This document shows, piece by piece, positions 33,336 through 42,308 of a DNA stretch of 64,000 bases. Source of the DNA: an uncultured Saprospirales bacterium. Its GTDB lineage: Bacteria; Bacteroidota; Bacteroidia; Chitinophagales; Saprospiraceae. Within the stretch, counting starts at the first letter, position 1; every line of letters starts with the position of its first letter. Where the stretch lies: the NCBI GenBank assembly GCA_937864265.1, contig CALMIR010000170.1, positions 1-64,000 of the forward strand. The letters are read 5' to 3'. The position numbers and the translations under genes are program-made. Under the pieces are notes generated by a model, which saw only the letters and a list, made by a program, of their open reading frames with translations, made no database searches and was not told the DNA's origin.

Positions 33336-35372
33336 ATGCAATTCATCTATCCGGCATTTCTTTTTGCCCTAGCGGCACTGGCTATCCCCATCATCATCCA
33401 CCTGTTTTATTTTAGAAGATTCAAAAAAGTCTATTTCACCAATGTTCGCTTTTTGAAAGAAATAAAAGAGGAAACCAGTTCCCGTTCCAGGCTGCGCAAC
33501 CTGCTGGTGTTGCTCATGCGACTATTGGCGCTGAGCTTTTTGGTATTTGCATTCGCCCAGCCTTTTATCCCGCTCAAGGATACCGAAGTGAAAACGGGTA
33601 CCAAAGCCGTGAGTGTTTTTATCGATAACTCTTTTAGCATGGAGGCTTTGAGTGAAGATGTAGCGCTGATAGAAAAAGCAAAACAGCGCGCCCGCGAAAT
33701 AGTGGAAGCTTACGCACCGGATGATGAATTCCAGATTTTGACCAACGACTTTGAAGGCCGACACCAACGCCTGCTTGGCCGAGATGACGCGCTGGCCCTG
33801 ATTGAAGAAATACGCATCAGCCCGGCAGTGAAAGAGCTTTCACGGGTATTGGCCAGACAGCAGCAAACGCTAAATACGGCTAAAACGGCCAATTTATCTG
33901 CTTACATCATTTCTGACTTTCAGCGCAATATCACCGACATTGAGTCTGCCGTGGATACTAGTGTAGAATTGAACCTCATTTTACTCCAAGCGGTACAGGA
34001 GAAAAACGTCAGCATCGATTCAGCTTGGTTCGACGGGCCCGTGCCTGTACTGGGGCAGCCCAACCCTATGATTGTTCAAGTCCGCAACTACACCGATGAG
34101 GCGCTGGATAATATTCGACTTTCTTTATTGTACGATGGCCAGAATAAGCCAGTAGGAACCCTCCGCATTCCTGCCAACTCAGCCGTTTTGGATACCATCC
34201 AGATGACGGTTCAAAAAACAGGATGGCAAACTGGTGAATTGGCTATTACAGATTATCCGGTTACTTTTGACGATACGTACTATTTTGCTTTTGATGTAAA
34301 AGAGGTAATTAAGGTTTTGGTGATTAATGACAATCAAAGCAATCGGTTTTTGGATGCTGTTTTTGGAGGTATCTCCAATTTTGACCTCACCAATCAGCTC
34401 AGCCAAAATCTGGATTATTCCCAGTTTTCCAATTACCAACTCATCGTTTGCAATGATTTAAGCGACCTGTCTTCAGGACTAGCATTTGAATTGAATCAAT
34501 ACGTGAAAAACGGAGGGAATTTGCTGGTTTTTCCAGGGCGCAACGCCAATTTGGCCAGTTATAAAAGCTTCTTGGCTGCTTTTCCAGCCAATGAATTGGG
34601 CAACTTTGAAGAACAAGCCAGAGAGGTCGGACAGATCAACACCTCAGAATTTGTATTCAACGATGTGTTTGAAAACCGGTCTGCCAACTTGCGCCTGCCC
34701 GCTACACAGGGCAATTTCCGCTTGAGTCGTTTCAGCGGGAGAGGGGAGGAAATACTGATGAGTTACCGCGATGGCAATAGCTACTTGACCAAATACCAAT
34801 CGGGAGAAGGCAACCTGTATTTGTGCAGCGCCCCCATCAATGATACCTATAACAACTTGGTGCGCAATGGGGAAATATTTGTCCCTATGCTGATGAAAAT
34901 GGCCATTTCTACGGCTAAAGGCATCCGCATTGCTTACACCATAGACAAAGACGAGGCCATCGTAGCTGAACATAAAGCCAATACAGGCGGCGACATCGCC
35001 TATAAACTAAAAGGCAAAACAGAAGAATTCATTCCCGAACAGCGGATCATTGGCGCCAAAGTTTTTTTGAGTGTCAACAATCAGATTCCCGATGCTGGAA
35101 TTTATGAATTGAACCTGAGTCAAGACACTACTTCGGCCAAGTACGCTTTCAACTACAACCGAAAAGAGTCAGAATTGACCTATTTCAAAGCGGATGAGTT
35201 GCAAGAGCGATTTGGCGAGCAGGTCAATGTCGTGGACATTCGGGATAAAGCGCTATTAACGGCACAAATAGAAGAACGGAGTCAGGGAACTGTTCTATGG
35301 CGTTGGTGCCTGATTTTGGCGCTGATTTTTCTGGCACTGGAAGTCTTGATCCTGCGGTTTTGGAAAGCGTAA
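33336..35372 (+). CDS. BatA-domain / vWA membrane protein
   Basis: 678 residues. The N-terminus is the aerotolerance (BatA) domain: Y-P-A-F-L-F-A-L-A-A-L-A-I-P-I-I-I-H-L-F, followed by F-R-R-F-K-K-V-Y-F-T-N-V-R-F-L and a second helix near 60. A vWA domain begins at about 90 (V-S-V-F-I-D-N-S-F-S-M-E, a D-x-S-x-S MIDAS). Then come about 350 residues of beta-rich sequence and a final membrane helix before the last basic residues (I-L-A-L-I-F-L-A-L-E-V-L-I-L-R-F-W-K-A). This large single-gene form is common in Bacteroidota and is distinct from the moxR-linked bat cluster. Its role in envelope or stress biology is inferred. Confidence 0.88.
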   Translation: MQFIYPAFLFALAALAIPIIIHLFYFRRFKKVYFTNVRFLKEIKEETSSRSRLRNLLVLLMRLLALSFLVFAFAQPFIPLKDTEVKTGTKAVSVFIDNSFSMEALSEDVALIEKAKQRAREIVEAYAPDDEFQILTNDFEGRHQRLLGRDDALALIEEIRISPAVKELSRVLARQQQTLNTAKTANLSAYIISDFQRNITDIESAVDTSVELNLILLQAVQEKNVSIDSAWFDGPVPVLGQPNPMIVQVRNYTDEALDNIRLSLLYDGQNKPVGTLRIPANSAVLDTIQMTVQKTGWQTGELAITDYPVTFDDTYYFAFDVKEVIKVLVINDNQSNRFLDAVFGGISNFDLTNQLSQNLDYSQFSNYQLIVCNDLSDLSSGLAFELNQYVKNGGNLLVFPGRNANLASYKSFLAAFPANELGNFEEQAREVGQINTSEFVFNDVFENRSANLRLPATQGNFRLSRFSGRGEEILMSYRDGNSYLTKYQSGEGNLYLCSAPINDTYNNLVRNGEIFVPMLMKMAISTAKGIRIAYTIDKDEAIVAEHKANTGGDIAYKLKGKTEEFIPEQRIIGAKVFLSVNNQIPDAGIYELNLSQDTTSAKYAFNYNRKESELTYFKADELQERFGEQVNVVDIRDKALLTAQIEERSQGTVLWRWCLILALIFLALEVLILRFWKA

Positions 35373-35390
35373 TCGTATAACAACAATCCA

Positions 35391-36104
35391 TTGGACAAAC
35401 CTTTTTTTTTCAAACAATTCACCATCCACCAAGACAAATGCAGCATGAAGGTGGGCACCGATGGCGTACTGCTCGGCGCTTGGGCGGATGTCGCTAACGC
35501 CCATAAAATGCTAGACATTGGCACAGGAACGGGTGTCATTGCCATCATGCTCGCTCAGCGCCAGGAAACGGCTCAAATTCATGCCGTAGAAGTGGAGGAG
35601 AATGCCTACCAACAAGCCTTGGCAAATATGGCGGCTACGCCTTGGGCAAGCCGCTTGCAATTGTTCCATACCTCCATTCAAGATTTTGCCAAAGTGCAGG
35701 AGGGCGATTATGATTTAATGGTAAGTAATCCGCCTTTTTTCTCGGGGGGCACTTTTAGCGATAAGCAGGATCGCAACAGCGTGCGGCATACCGTCAAACT
35801 TCCGCACGGCGATTTGCTACAGGCTGTACGTCGGTTACTGTCCAAAGAAGGTCGCTTCTGTGTGATTCTGCCGTATATTGAAGGCCTCCGTTTTCAGGAA
35901 ATGGCCGATTTTTACCAGTTGCATTGCACCAAAGTAACGGAGGTTTTTCCTAAAGCCGACAAACCAGTTGAGCGCCTCTTGATGCAATTTGAAAAACAAG
36001 CCCGACCCCTTGAAAAAGATCAACTGATCATCCAATACGAAGGTTCGAACCATTGGACAGAAGCATACATCGAGCTGACAAAGGCGTTTTACCTGAATAT
36101 GTGA
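35391..36104 (+). CDS. trmN6: tRNA1(Val) adenine-37 N6-methyltransferase
   Basis: 237 residues with a TTG start; no in-frame ATG exists between it and the upstream stop, so TTG is the best choice. It is the YfiC/TrmN6 class of SAM-dependent methyltransferase that modifies A37 of tRNA1(Val). Seen: F-T-I-H-Q-D-K-C-S-M-K-V-G-T-D-G-V-L-L-G-A-W, SAM motif I L-D-I-G-T-G-T-G-V-I-A-I-M, and the catalytic N-P-P-F-F (motif IV). The gene follows the BatA-type gene by 18 bases and may be on its transcript. It ends in a strong hairpin. Confidence 0.88.
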   Translation: MDKPFFFKQFTIHQDKCSMKVGTDGVLLGAWADVANAHKMLDIGTGTGVIAIMLAQRQETAQIHAVEVEENAYQQALANMAATPWASRLQLFHTSIQDFAKVQEGDYDLMVSNPPFFSGGTFSDKQDRNSVRHTVKLPHGDLLQAVRRLLSKEGRFCVILPYIEGLRFQEMADFYQLHCTKVTEVFPKADKPVERLLMQFEKQARPLEKDQLIIQYEGSNHWTEAYIELTKAFYLNM

Positions 36105-36107
36105 TGG

Positions 36108-36138
36108 GGTGTCAGGCAATTTGTACTTGCCTGACACC
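36108..36138. terminator. 12-bp hairpin, bidirectional terminator
   Basis: GGTGTCAGGCAA (36108-36119) and TTGCCTGACACC (36127-36138) are perfect arms with a 7-base loop, between the convergent genes ending at 36104 and 36149. Confidence 0.75.
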
Positions 36139-36148
36139 TTACTTATTG

Positions 36149-39040
36149 TTACTTCATCAAAACGACCCTCTTGGTAACGATTCCCACTTCAATAGAGCGA
36201 GCTTTCACCAGATACAAGCCATTTTGCAGATTCGAAATTTCCATACGGATACGGGGATCTTTCATCGGATCCACTTCCATACTTTGCCAAAGGCGGCCTT
36301 GAGCGTCGTAAATTTCTAATGTTACACTACTCTTCCCAAAATCGGTCAGATTGATATTCAAAATGCCTTGGTTAGGATTGGGATACACCTGAAAATCAGT
36401 TGCACCAACAAACGGCTCAGCATCTGTATCATCTCTAAAAATCACCGATTCAGTTTCCTGTAAGGGAGAGACTACCGGGGTGCACAGCTCTTCCAATCCG
36501 TTTACACAAACGAGCACCTCCAGCAATTCCTGCAAATGTGGTGGGCCAATGATGTTGCCCAAAGCGATATTGGCCAGGCGGTAAATGTCATTGATGGTTG
36601 CATGCGTTGGCAAAAATTGATCAATAACCGGATGATACGTACAATGAGCATCCACAAAAGCTTCTTTGCCCAGACTTGGGTTTAGCCGCAGTTTAATGCC
36701 CAATTCAATGGTCTCAGCCAGCAGTGGGTTTTCCATTTTTCCGTTTATGTCCAAAGGATTTGCGCCGAGCTGGCAATCTGCCCCTACAACAACCTGACCA
36801 GGTTCTAAAGCACTTGCTGTTGCGCCTGAACTGGGCATCCAATCAACCACGCAGGCTGCATCGGAAGCATCGATCGTGACCTTGTTTTGTGACCAACCAA
36901 TCACCAGCGGATCGGCTACACCATCCATATTTACATCAAGGGAAAGCGCCTGAGCAATCAAAGGCTCCGCACTACTAACAATGGTTTGGACGCAGACACT
37001 GGCGTTTCCGTAAATATCTTCTGCCGTCCAGGTTCTTTCAAAAGTACATTCCCATTCGCAATCTCCACTGATGACCAAATCGGTGTAAGTAATTTCAGGA
37101 TTGGGATCGCAATTATCCGTGGCAGCAGCTATTCCGGTTTCACTGAGGTCATAAATGGCATCGCAAGCAACAGTAACATCTGCCGGGCAAACGATAGCAG
37201 GAGGGGTAATATCCACACCAGGCGCAATCACCGCTGCATCGTACAATTCACAGGAACTTGCGCCATTATCGGTAACAGTTATGGCATAGACACCATCTGG
37301 CAATCCCGTGAATATACCTGTATTGTTGCTTTGGTTGACCGGACCCGCAATGGAATACGTGATAGGGCCGTTGCTGGTTGTCGCACCTATGATAATGCTG
37401 CCGTCATTGGCATCGGGACAAACTTCATCGGTAGTAGCAACAAAGTCAATAGCCAAATCGCAGCAAGCACCTAGGTCAAAAGCGGCGATGCGGGTACTCC
37501 AGGTTGGGTTGGGATTGTACTGAGCCGTGCCCCAGAAAGTCAGATCATTAGATGGATCCACTGCCAGCGAATTATAATCGCCATAACGGTTGCTCACATT
37601 GGCTGCCGAACCATTGACAATAACTGTTTCCGGCTCAGTCATTTGCCCCAATGGATCACATTCCTGACGTCCGGTGTAACGAATACCCGGGAAAGTAGAA
37701 GATGAAGTGACATTATACATCAAGCCAATACTGCCATCGCCGTTCAAGGCTATCGCACCCATCCAGCGGCTATCGGCATCGGGCGAATAAGTGCCCTGTT
37801 GGTAAATGCTCCAGGCACCTCCGCCACTGCGCCGCAGTTCGTACCAGCGAATGCCGCCCCTGTCTGCGCCGTCCACATCGGTCACATGGTTGCAAACAAT
37901 GGCCTCGTGCGTGCCGAAGTTGCGGTATTGAATCTGGTACATCAACACCTCCCTAAGTGGGTCGAGCCTAACGACACTACCCGGCTGTGAGAAAGCAGCA
38001 AAGGCCGAATAACCATTCAATTCTGTATCAAAAGGCGCTGTAGTCAAAAACGTAGGGCCGGAAAGGACAGAATTGGCAGGCGTTGCAAAATCAATGTCCA
38101 ACTCATAAATTTCCAATCGATCATTGGGAATGGCAACTGACCAGGCATCATCGGCCATGCGCATGAACATGCCGGGCGACCCGGCAGGAGGTGCTGTCGC
38201 TCCTTCGATGTGGACTGGAGTAGTAGCCTGAAAACCAATGGTCGGATAGCTCGGCGTTGTAAAACGCTGCATCGTGGCAGGTAATCCAGCCAGCATTTGC
38301 TGCCGATCCATAGCGTAAATGGCGGGTGTGCTTTCATTCGTAGTGATGTAATAGGCATCCGGCCAAATGGCGTACTTGGGATAATCGGGAAACAGGGTGG
38401 TACTGAAGCTATAAGTAAACCAGGTGCCCAATGGGTCGGGGGTGGTACTGATAGCTACATAAAAACCATTGCTGACACCTGAAAACTCACTCATCAACCA
38501 GCGATCTGCCAATTGGTCGTACAGTACAATGGGATCGCCCAAACCTCCGGGAAATCCAAAAAAGCTATCAAACTGGTTGGGACCGGAAAGGGAGTTGCCC
38601 GCTTTATCCCAAACCTGGAATCTTGCACCTGAACCCGCATTGATCATTTGGATGACATGGTTAGGCCCCACATCCGCGTTAGGATCCGATGGATCAACAC
38701 TGGTGTAGGTTTGACCTTCATAACTCAGCAAAGGGGCGCGAGAGGCATCGGCAATGGGGTAATCAAACTGAAATGCGGGGTCGAGCCCTACGGGTAAAGC
38801 ATTGGGATTCAACTGTTCGTGTAAAGGCCAGTCTTTTTTTGGGTGGTAGCCCGGCTTAGCCGTTTTGACAATTTCATTGGGGAAATGGGGATCAGGCTGG
38901 AAATCCCGAAGCGGTACTGTCTCGCCATGAAAAACGCCCTGGATGATCTCCGGGTTTCTGATTTCAAAGTAATCTTGTGCAGGTAACAGGCTAGCAAATA
39001 GCACCAACACAAAAGCAGTGTTTACTAAAGTTTTCATCAT
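36149..39040 (-). CDS. Secreted T9SS protein with HYR-like domain
   Basis: 963 residues. Signal peptide M-K-T-L-V-N-T-A-F-V-L-V-L-F (two adjacent ATGs; either fits). Residues up to about 520 look like a beta-propeller or lectin-like region with repeated W-F-T-Y-S, W-P-D-A-Y-Y-I-T-T-N-E, D-R-G-G-I-R-W-Y-E-L-R and a C-D-P-L-G-Q-M turn. A domain with C-P-D-A-N-D-G-S-I precedes an HYR-like module (P-P-A-I-V-C-P-A-D-V-T-V, then T-D-N-C-D-P-N-P-E-I). It ends in a T9SS type A sorting domain (Y-P-N-P-N-Q-G-I-L-N-I, then Q-N-G-L-Y-L-V). Enzyme activity is not apparent; adhesion is a reasonable guess. Confidence 0.82.
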   Translation of the reverse strand: MMKTLVNTAFVLVLFASLLPAQDYFEIRNPEIIQGVFHGETVPLRDFQPDPHFPNEIVKTAKPGYHPKKDWPLHEQLNPNALPVGLDPAFQFDYPIADASRAPLLSYEGQTYTSVDPSDPNADVGPNHVIQMINAGSGARFQVWDKAGNSLSGPNQFDSFFGFPGGLGDPIVLYDQLADRWLMSEFSGVSNGFYVAISTTPDPLGTWFTYSFSTTLFPDYPKYAIWPDAYYITTNESTPAIYAMDRQQMLAGLPATMQRFTTPSYPTIGFQATTPVHIEGATAPPAGSPGMFMRMADDAWSVAIPNDRLEIYELDIDFATPANSVLSGPTFLTTAPFDTELNGYSAFAAFSQPGSVVRLDPLREVLMYQIQYRNFGTHEAIVCNHVTDVDGADRGGIRWYELRRSGGGAWSIYQQGTYSPDADSRWMGAIALNGDGSIGLMYNVTSSSTFPGIRYTGRQECDPLGQMTEPETVIVNGSAANVSNRYGDYNSLAVDPSNDLTFWGTAQYNPNPTWSTRIAAFDLGACCDLAIDFVATTDEVCPDANDGSIIIGATTSNGPITYSIAGPVNQSNNTGIFTGLPDGVYAITVTDNGASSCELYDAAVIAPGVDITPPAIVCPADVTVACDAIYDLSETGIAAATDNCDPNPEITYTDLVISGDCEWECTFERTWTAEDIYGNASVCVQTIVSSAEPLIAQALSLDVNMDGVADPLVIGWSQNKVTIDASDAACVVDWMPSSGATASALEPGQVVVGADCQLGANPLDINGKMENPLLAETIELGIKLRLNPSLGKEAFVDAHCTYHPVIDQFLPTHATINDIYRLANIALGNIIGPPHLQELLEVLVCVNGLEELCTPVVSPLQETESVIFRDDTDAEPFVGATDFQVYPNPNQGILNINLTDFGKSSVTLEIYDAQGRLWQSMEVDPMKDPRIRMEISNLQNGLYLVKARSIEVGIVTKRVVLMK

Positions 39041-39189
39041 AGTATTAAGGGTTTAATGAAAAATCGATGTTGGGATCGGAGAGCAAATGAACGGGGAAAA
39101 CGCTTTCCCTCATTGTATAACCACTTTATATCTTATGAATGGGATGTGTTACAGGAAAAAAGGAATTTTCTCACCTTTTTGATATTTCT

Positions 39190-39197
39190 TATATTTG
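39190..39197 (+). promoter_or_regulatory. -7 element of the FKBP-caspase unit
   Basis: TATATTTG matches TAnnTTTG, 21 bases before the FKBP ATG. A clear -33 box is not seen. Confidence 0.5.
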
Positions 39198-39218
39198 CCA
39201 AAAAGAGAAAAATAATCG

Positions 39219-39677
39219 ATGATGAAATCAATCTATCTGATGGTAAGCCTATTGGCCATTTTGAGCTTTTCTAATTGCTCCAAAGACGATGTCAATCAAC
39301 CTGCCATTGACAAAGAGCTAATCCTACAATATTTGGCGGACAACAATATTGACGCCATTGAGCATGAATCCGGCCTGTTTTACACGATTGAAGAGGAAGG
39401 CAGCGGTGGCCATCCCAATAGCAATTCCGAAGTATTGGTCAAATACAAAGGCTATTTATTAGATGGCAGCGTGTTCGACGAAACTGGAAACGACGCGATT
39501 ACTTTTTTCTTGTACAATGTAATTACAGGCTGGCGCATCGGCATTCCCTTGTATCAAAAAAATGGCAAAGGCAAATTGTTTATTCCCTCTCATTTGGGAT
39601 ACGGAAGTTTTGATAGAACCGGCATTCCTGCCAATTCCGTCCTGGTTTTTGAAGTGGAATTGCTCAATTTTCAATAA
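39219..39677 (+). CDS. FKBP-type peptidyl-prolyl isomerase lipoprotein
   Basis: 152 residues. Signal peptide with lipobox S-N-C, followed by C-S-K-D-D, a Bacteroidota export signal for display on the cell surface. The FKBP domain covers about 60-150: V-L-V-K-Y-K-G-Y-L-L-D-G-S-V-F-D-E-T, a loop with Y-N-V-I-T-G-W-R-I-G-I-P-L, then F-I-P-S-H-L-G-Y-G and I-P-A-N-S-V-L-V-F-E-V-E-L-L. Proline isomerisation would assist folding of exported proteins. Second start ATG is adjacent (39222). It is first in a close run with the duplicated-domain protein (33 bases later), the caspase and holA. Confidence 0.88.
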   Translation: MMKSIYLMVSLLAILSFSNCSKDDVNQPAIDKELILQYLADNNIDAIEHESGLFYTIEEEGSGGHPNSNSEVLVKYKGYLLDGSVFDETGNDAITFFLYNVITGWRIGIPLYQKNGKGKLFIPSHLGYGSFDRTGIPANSVLVFEVELLNFQ

Positions 39678-39710
39678 TAAAATGCGGATATCACACCCAA
39701 AAAAGAGCCG

Positions 39711-40721
39711 ATGAAATATTTTACCTGCCTACTTATTTTGGCTTTTAGCGCCCTTATAAATAGCTGCCTGCATGCGCAGACACTAACGCCTGTTGTCTTG
39801 GCATCAAGAGCCAATGCAACGATAAGTGTGACGGGCAACTTGAAACAAGGCCAGACAATACCAGACCTCAGTTGGGCTTGGAGTAGTTCGAATGCCTGTT
39901 TTGTATCCTTCAACCAGGATAAATTCAACGGCCATCACCTCTTATATCGGGCAGATTTACCCCGTCGCGCCGAAATGATCGTTGACTTGATTCCCTCAGA
40001 TCCAAAACAGAATCTCAGTCTGTACGCCTATTCTGGCGACGGGCAATCCATCGTACCGGATTTGCCGTCCTGTGTTAGTTGCGAAGCTGATTTTGGCGCA
40101 CAGGCAGGCAGCAGAACGGTCAGCCTAAGAGCGGTTAATAACCCTTATCAAGTCATTATTGGGGTAGTCGGTGCCAATGGTTTATCCGATGCCTCTTTTG
40201 AGTTGAAAATTACCCTGCATGGAGGAGAGGAGGTCGTGTTGCAAGCACAGCAGGACATTCCCAGGTTTGAAATAGAGGGGAAACCCGGGGAAACAGTGAC
40301 TTATGAAGGCGACTTGTCACAAGGCGCTGTGATGAACGATTTGTCTTGGGCATGGAGCAGTCAGAACGCCTGTTTTGTTTCCATCCGACAAGATCAATTT
40401 ACTGGTCACCATGTTTTGTATGCCACCAATTTGCCCAAATATTCGACCCTGACCATCCGCTTGCAACCGGCATCCAAAGATGATCAGATGAGCTTGTACG
40501 CGTACAGTACTGGCGCATCTTGGGGGCATCAGTTTGTTCCCAAGCTGCCGTCCTGTGTGAGCTGCGAAGCCGATTTTCAGAATCCCCAAAGCAAAAGTCC
40601 GACTAGGGAAGTCAGTTTACAAGCGATCAACAATCCGTACTTAGTCGTGATCGGAGTAGCAGGCGCTAAAGGGCTGTCAAAAGGGCGCTACACCTTGAGC
40701 CTCGAACTCAAAAACCGTTGA
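39711..40721 (+). CDS. Secreted protein with two copies of one beta domain, beside the caspase gene
   Basis: 336 residues with a signal peptide (cleavage near L-H-A-Q). The mature chain is two similar domains of about 145 residues, at roughly 30-175 and 185-336. Both have D-L-S-W-A-W-S-S-x-N-A-C-F-V-S, then G-H-H-x-L-Y, L-S-L-Y-A-Y-S, P-S-C-V-S-C-E-A-D-F, and a closing N-N-P-Y-x-V-x-I-G-V-x-G-A. The cysteines C-x-x-C recur in both. The fold resembles a PPC-like beta sandwich, but this is a guess. The stop lies 3 bases before the caspase ATG, so the two are coupled and likely work together. Confidence 0.7.
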   Translation: MKYFTCLLILAFSALINSCLHAQTLTPVVLASRANATISVTGNLKQGQTIPDLSWAWSSSNACFVSFNQDKFNGHHLLYRADLPRRAEMIVDLIPSDPKQNLSLYAYSGDGQSIVPDLPSCVSCEADFGAQAGSRTVSLRAVNNPYQVIIGVVGANGLSDASFELKITLHGGEEVVLQAQQDIPRFEIEGKPGETVTYEGDLSQGAVMNDLSWAWSSQNACFVSIRQDQFTGHHVLYATNLPKYSTLTIRLQPASKDDQMSLYAYSTGASWGHQFVPKLPSCVSCEADFQNPQSKSPTREVSLQAINNPYLVVIGVAGAKGLSKGRYTLSLELKNR

Positions 40722-40724
40722 TGG

Positions 40725-42278
40725 ATGCCAGATAAAGGAACGATAATCGGGGAGGAGGAACTGAAAGCGCCAGTTGTCAATAGAAATACCCATATTTTGG
40801 CGATCGCCATTGATGCGTACCAGCACTATCCCGCATTGCACAATTGTGTGCGCGATACGGAGCGAATCATTGAATTATTGACCCAGAAGTACCAGTTTTC
40901 AACAGCTCATGTCCATAAATTGTACAACGACGATGCGCGTGAAGCCAATATCGTACAGGCTTTGAAAAAACTGGTCCGGGAAGTAGCACCAGAGGACGTT
41001 GTCCTGATTCTTTACTCAGGTCATGGTGCTTTTGAAAAAGACATTGAGGAAGGGTATTGGATACCCGTTGATGCTCAAAAAAGCGACGCCAGCGACTATT
41101 TGCCCAATAGCATCATCGTAAAATACCTGCGCCACGTCAAGGCCCACCATTTGCTGTTGTTGGTCGATTCTTGCTTTTCCGGCGCTCTATTTACCCATAA
41201 GGCCATAGAGGAAGCAGCCAGCTTGAGGCTCGACCAGATTGCTTCCCGCTGGTTGTTCACCTCTGGCAGAAACGAACTGGTTTCGGATGGCCAACCCGGG
41301 CAGCACAGCCCTTTTGCCGACAACCTGATCTATTTTTTGGAAAACAACCAACAACCGTATTTGTCCATTACCAGCTTGATTGAACAGGTAACCAAGGCTG
41401 TTGTACACAACGCCCGCCAAACGCCGCGCGGCGAACCCTTGACGGATGTCGGACACCGGGGCGGTCAATTTCATTTTTACCTGAAAGAATGGACTACTAC
41501 GACAACCATAGACTCGAATTTGTATCGGGAAACTGGAAACGCATCTCCCCTGACACCCATACCAAAGCACCCCCAACCTTATTGGAAATACGGTATGGTG
41601 CTCGCTGCCCTAGGAGTCCTGCTGGGGCTATTTTTATGGATGAACCCAAAAAAGGCGTCTTCCAATCAGGAGTCCGAGCTAGTTCAAGAAGAGCAACCGC
41701 CCGCTGAAGAGAAAAAACTGGACAGTATCTCGATTCCTGTTGAGCCTAAATCTGAGGCCGTAAAAACAGCCGATCAATGGTATGAAACAAGCCTGGAGTA
41801 TGCGCAAAAAGGCCTTTGCAATGAGGCCCAAGGCGCTTATGAGGAATTTGACCGTCTATCGTCAAGCAACAAAAGTGACCAGCATCTGAAAAAATGCCGG
41901 GAAACAGCTAACTGGCAACAAGCCCTATCCCAAAATACGGAAACGGGGTATCGCAGCTACCTGAAAATCTATCCGGCAGGTGTGTATAGTGGTGCAGCCA
42001 AGCAGCGCATCGCCGCCTTATTTGCCTATCAACTGGATTTCACCTTTAACATCAATAATTCCAAAGAACTGATCGTTTCCGTTTCCAAAGGGAAAAGCCC
42101 TTATAGTCTGGAATTAAGTCGGAAAGGCGTTCGTACGGAAAATCATCGGTTTGAAAACAGTCCTAGCCCTCCTATTGCTCTGGCTGCTTTTATCGGCAAA
42201 GGGGAAGGCCTGCTGACCATTACGGTAAAAGATGCTAACTTCAAATCCCATGCCCTGAAAACTTTCTTGCCGGAGTAA
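40725..42278 (+). CDS. Membrane-anchored caspase-family (C14) peptidase
   Basis: 517 residues. Residues 20-250 are a caspase fold. The catalytic pair is H99 (L-Y-S-G-H-G) and C149 (L-L-V-D-S-C-F-S-G), with D-x-x-Y/A-L-H-N-C-V-R-D at 30-43. A membrane helix lies at about 288-305. There is no signal peptide, so the caspase domain should be cytoplasmic and the C-terminal 210 residues outside the inner membrane. These look helical, TPR-like (A-Q-K-G-L-C-N-E-A-Q-G-A-Y-E-E-F), then beta-rich. It starts 3 bases after the duplicated-domain secreted protein and is followed by holA. The substrate is unknown. Confidence 0.88.
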   Translation: MPDKGTIIGEEELKAPVVNRNTHILAIAIDAYQHYPALHNCVRDTERIIELLTQKYQFSTAHVHKLYNDDAREANIVQALKKLVREVAPEDVVLILYSGHGAFEKDIEEGYWIPVDAQKSDASDYLPNSIIVKYLRHVKAHHLLLLVDSCFSGALFTHKAIEEAASLRLDQIASRWLFTSGRNELVSDGQPGQHSPFADNLIYFLENNQQPYLSITSLIEQVTKAVVHNARQTPRGEPLTDVGHRGGQFHFYLKEWTTTTTIDSNLYRETGNASPLTPIPKHPQPYWKYGMVLAALGVLLGLFLWMNPKKASSNQESELVQEEQPPAEEKKLDSISIPVEPKSEAVKTADQWYETSLEYAQKGLCNEAQGAYEEFDRLSSSNKSDQHLKKCRETANWQQALSQNTETGYRSYLKIYPAGVYSGAAKQRIAALFAYQLDFTFNINNSKELIVSVSKGKSPYSLELSRKGVRTENHRFENSPSPPIALAAFIGKGEGLLTITVKDANFKSHALKTFLPE

Positions 42279-42308
42279 GGCAGGCAACCTAACGCTCAAC
42301 CAAAACAA

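Noticed and set aside
36040..36060. GGTTCGAACC resembling a tRNA T-arm
   Set aside because: It lies inside the trmN6 coding frame, and no acceptor or anticodon arms surround it.
40725..42278. Caspase as part of a type III CRISPR (gRAMP-type) system
   Set aside because: No cas genes or repeats are nearby and the protein has a membrane helix; neighbours are an exported protein and holA.
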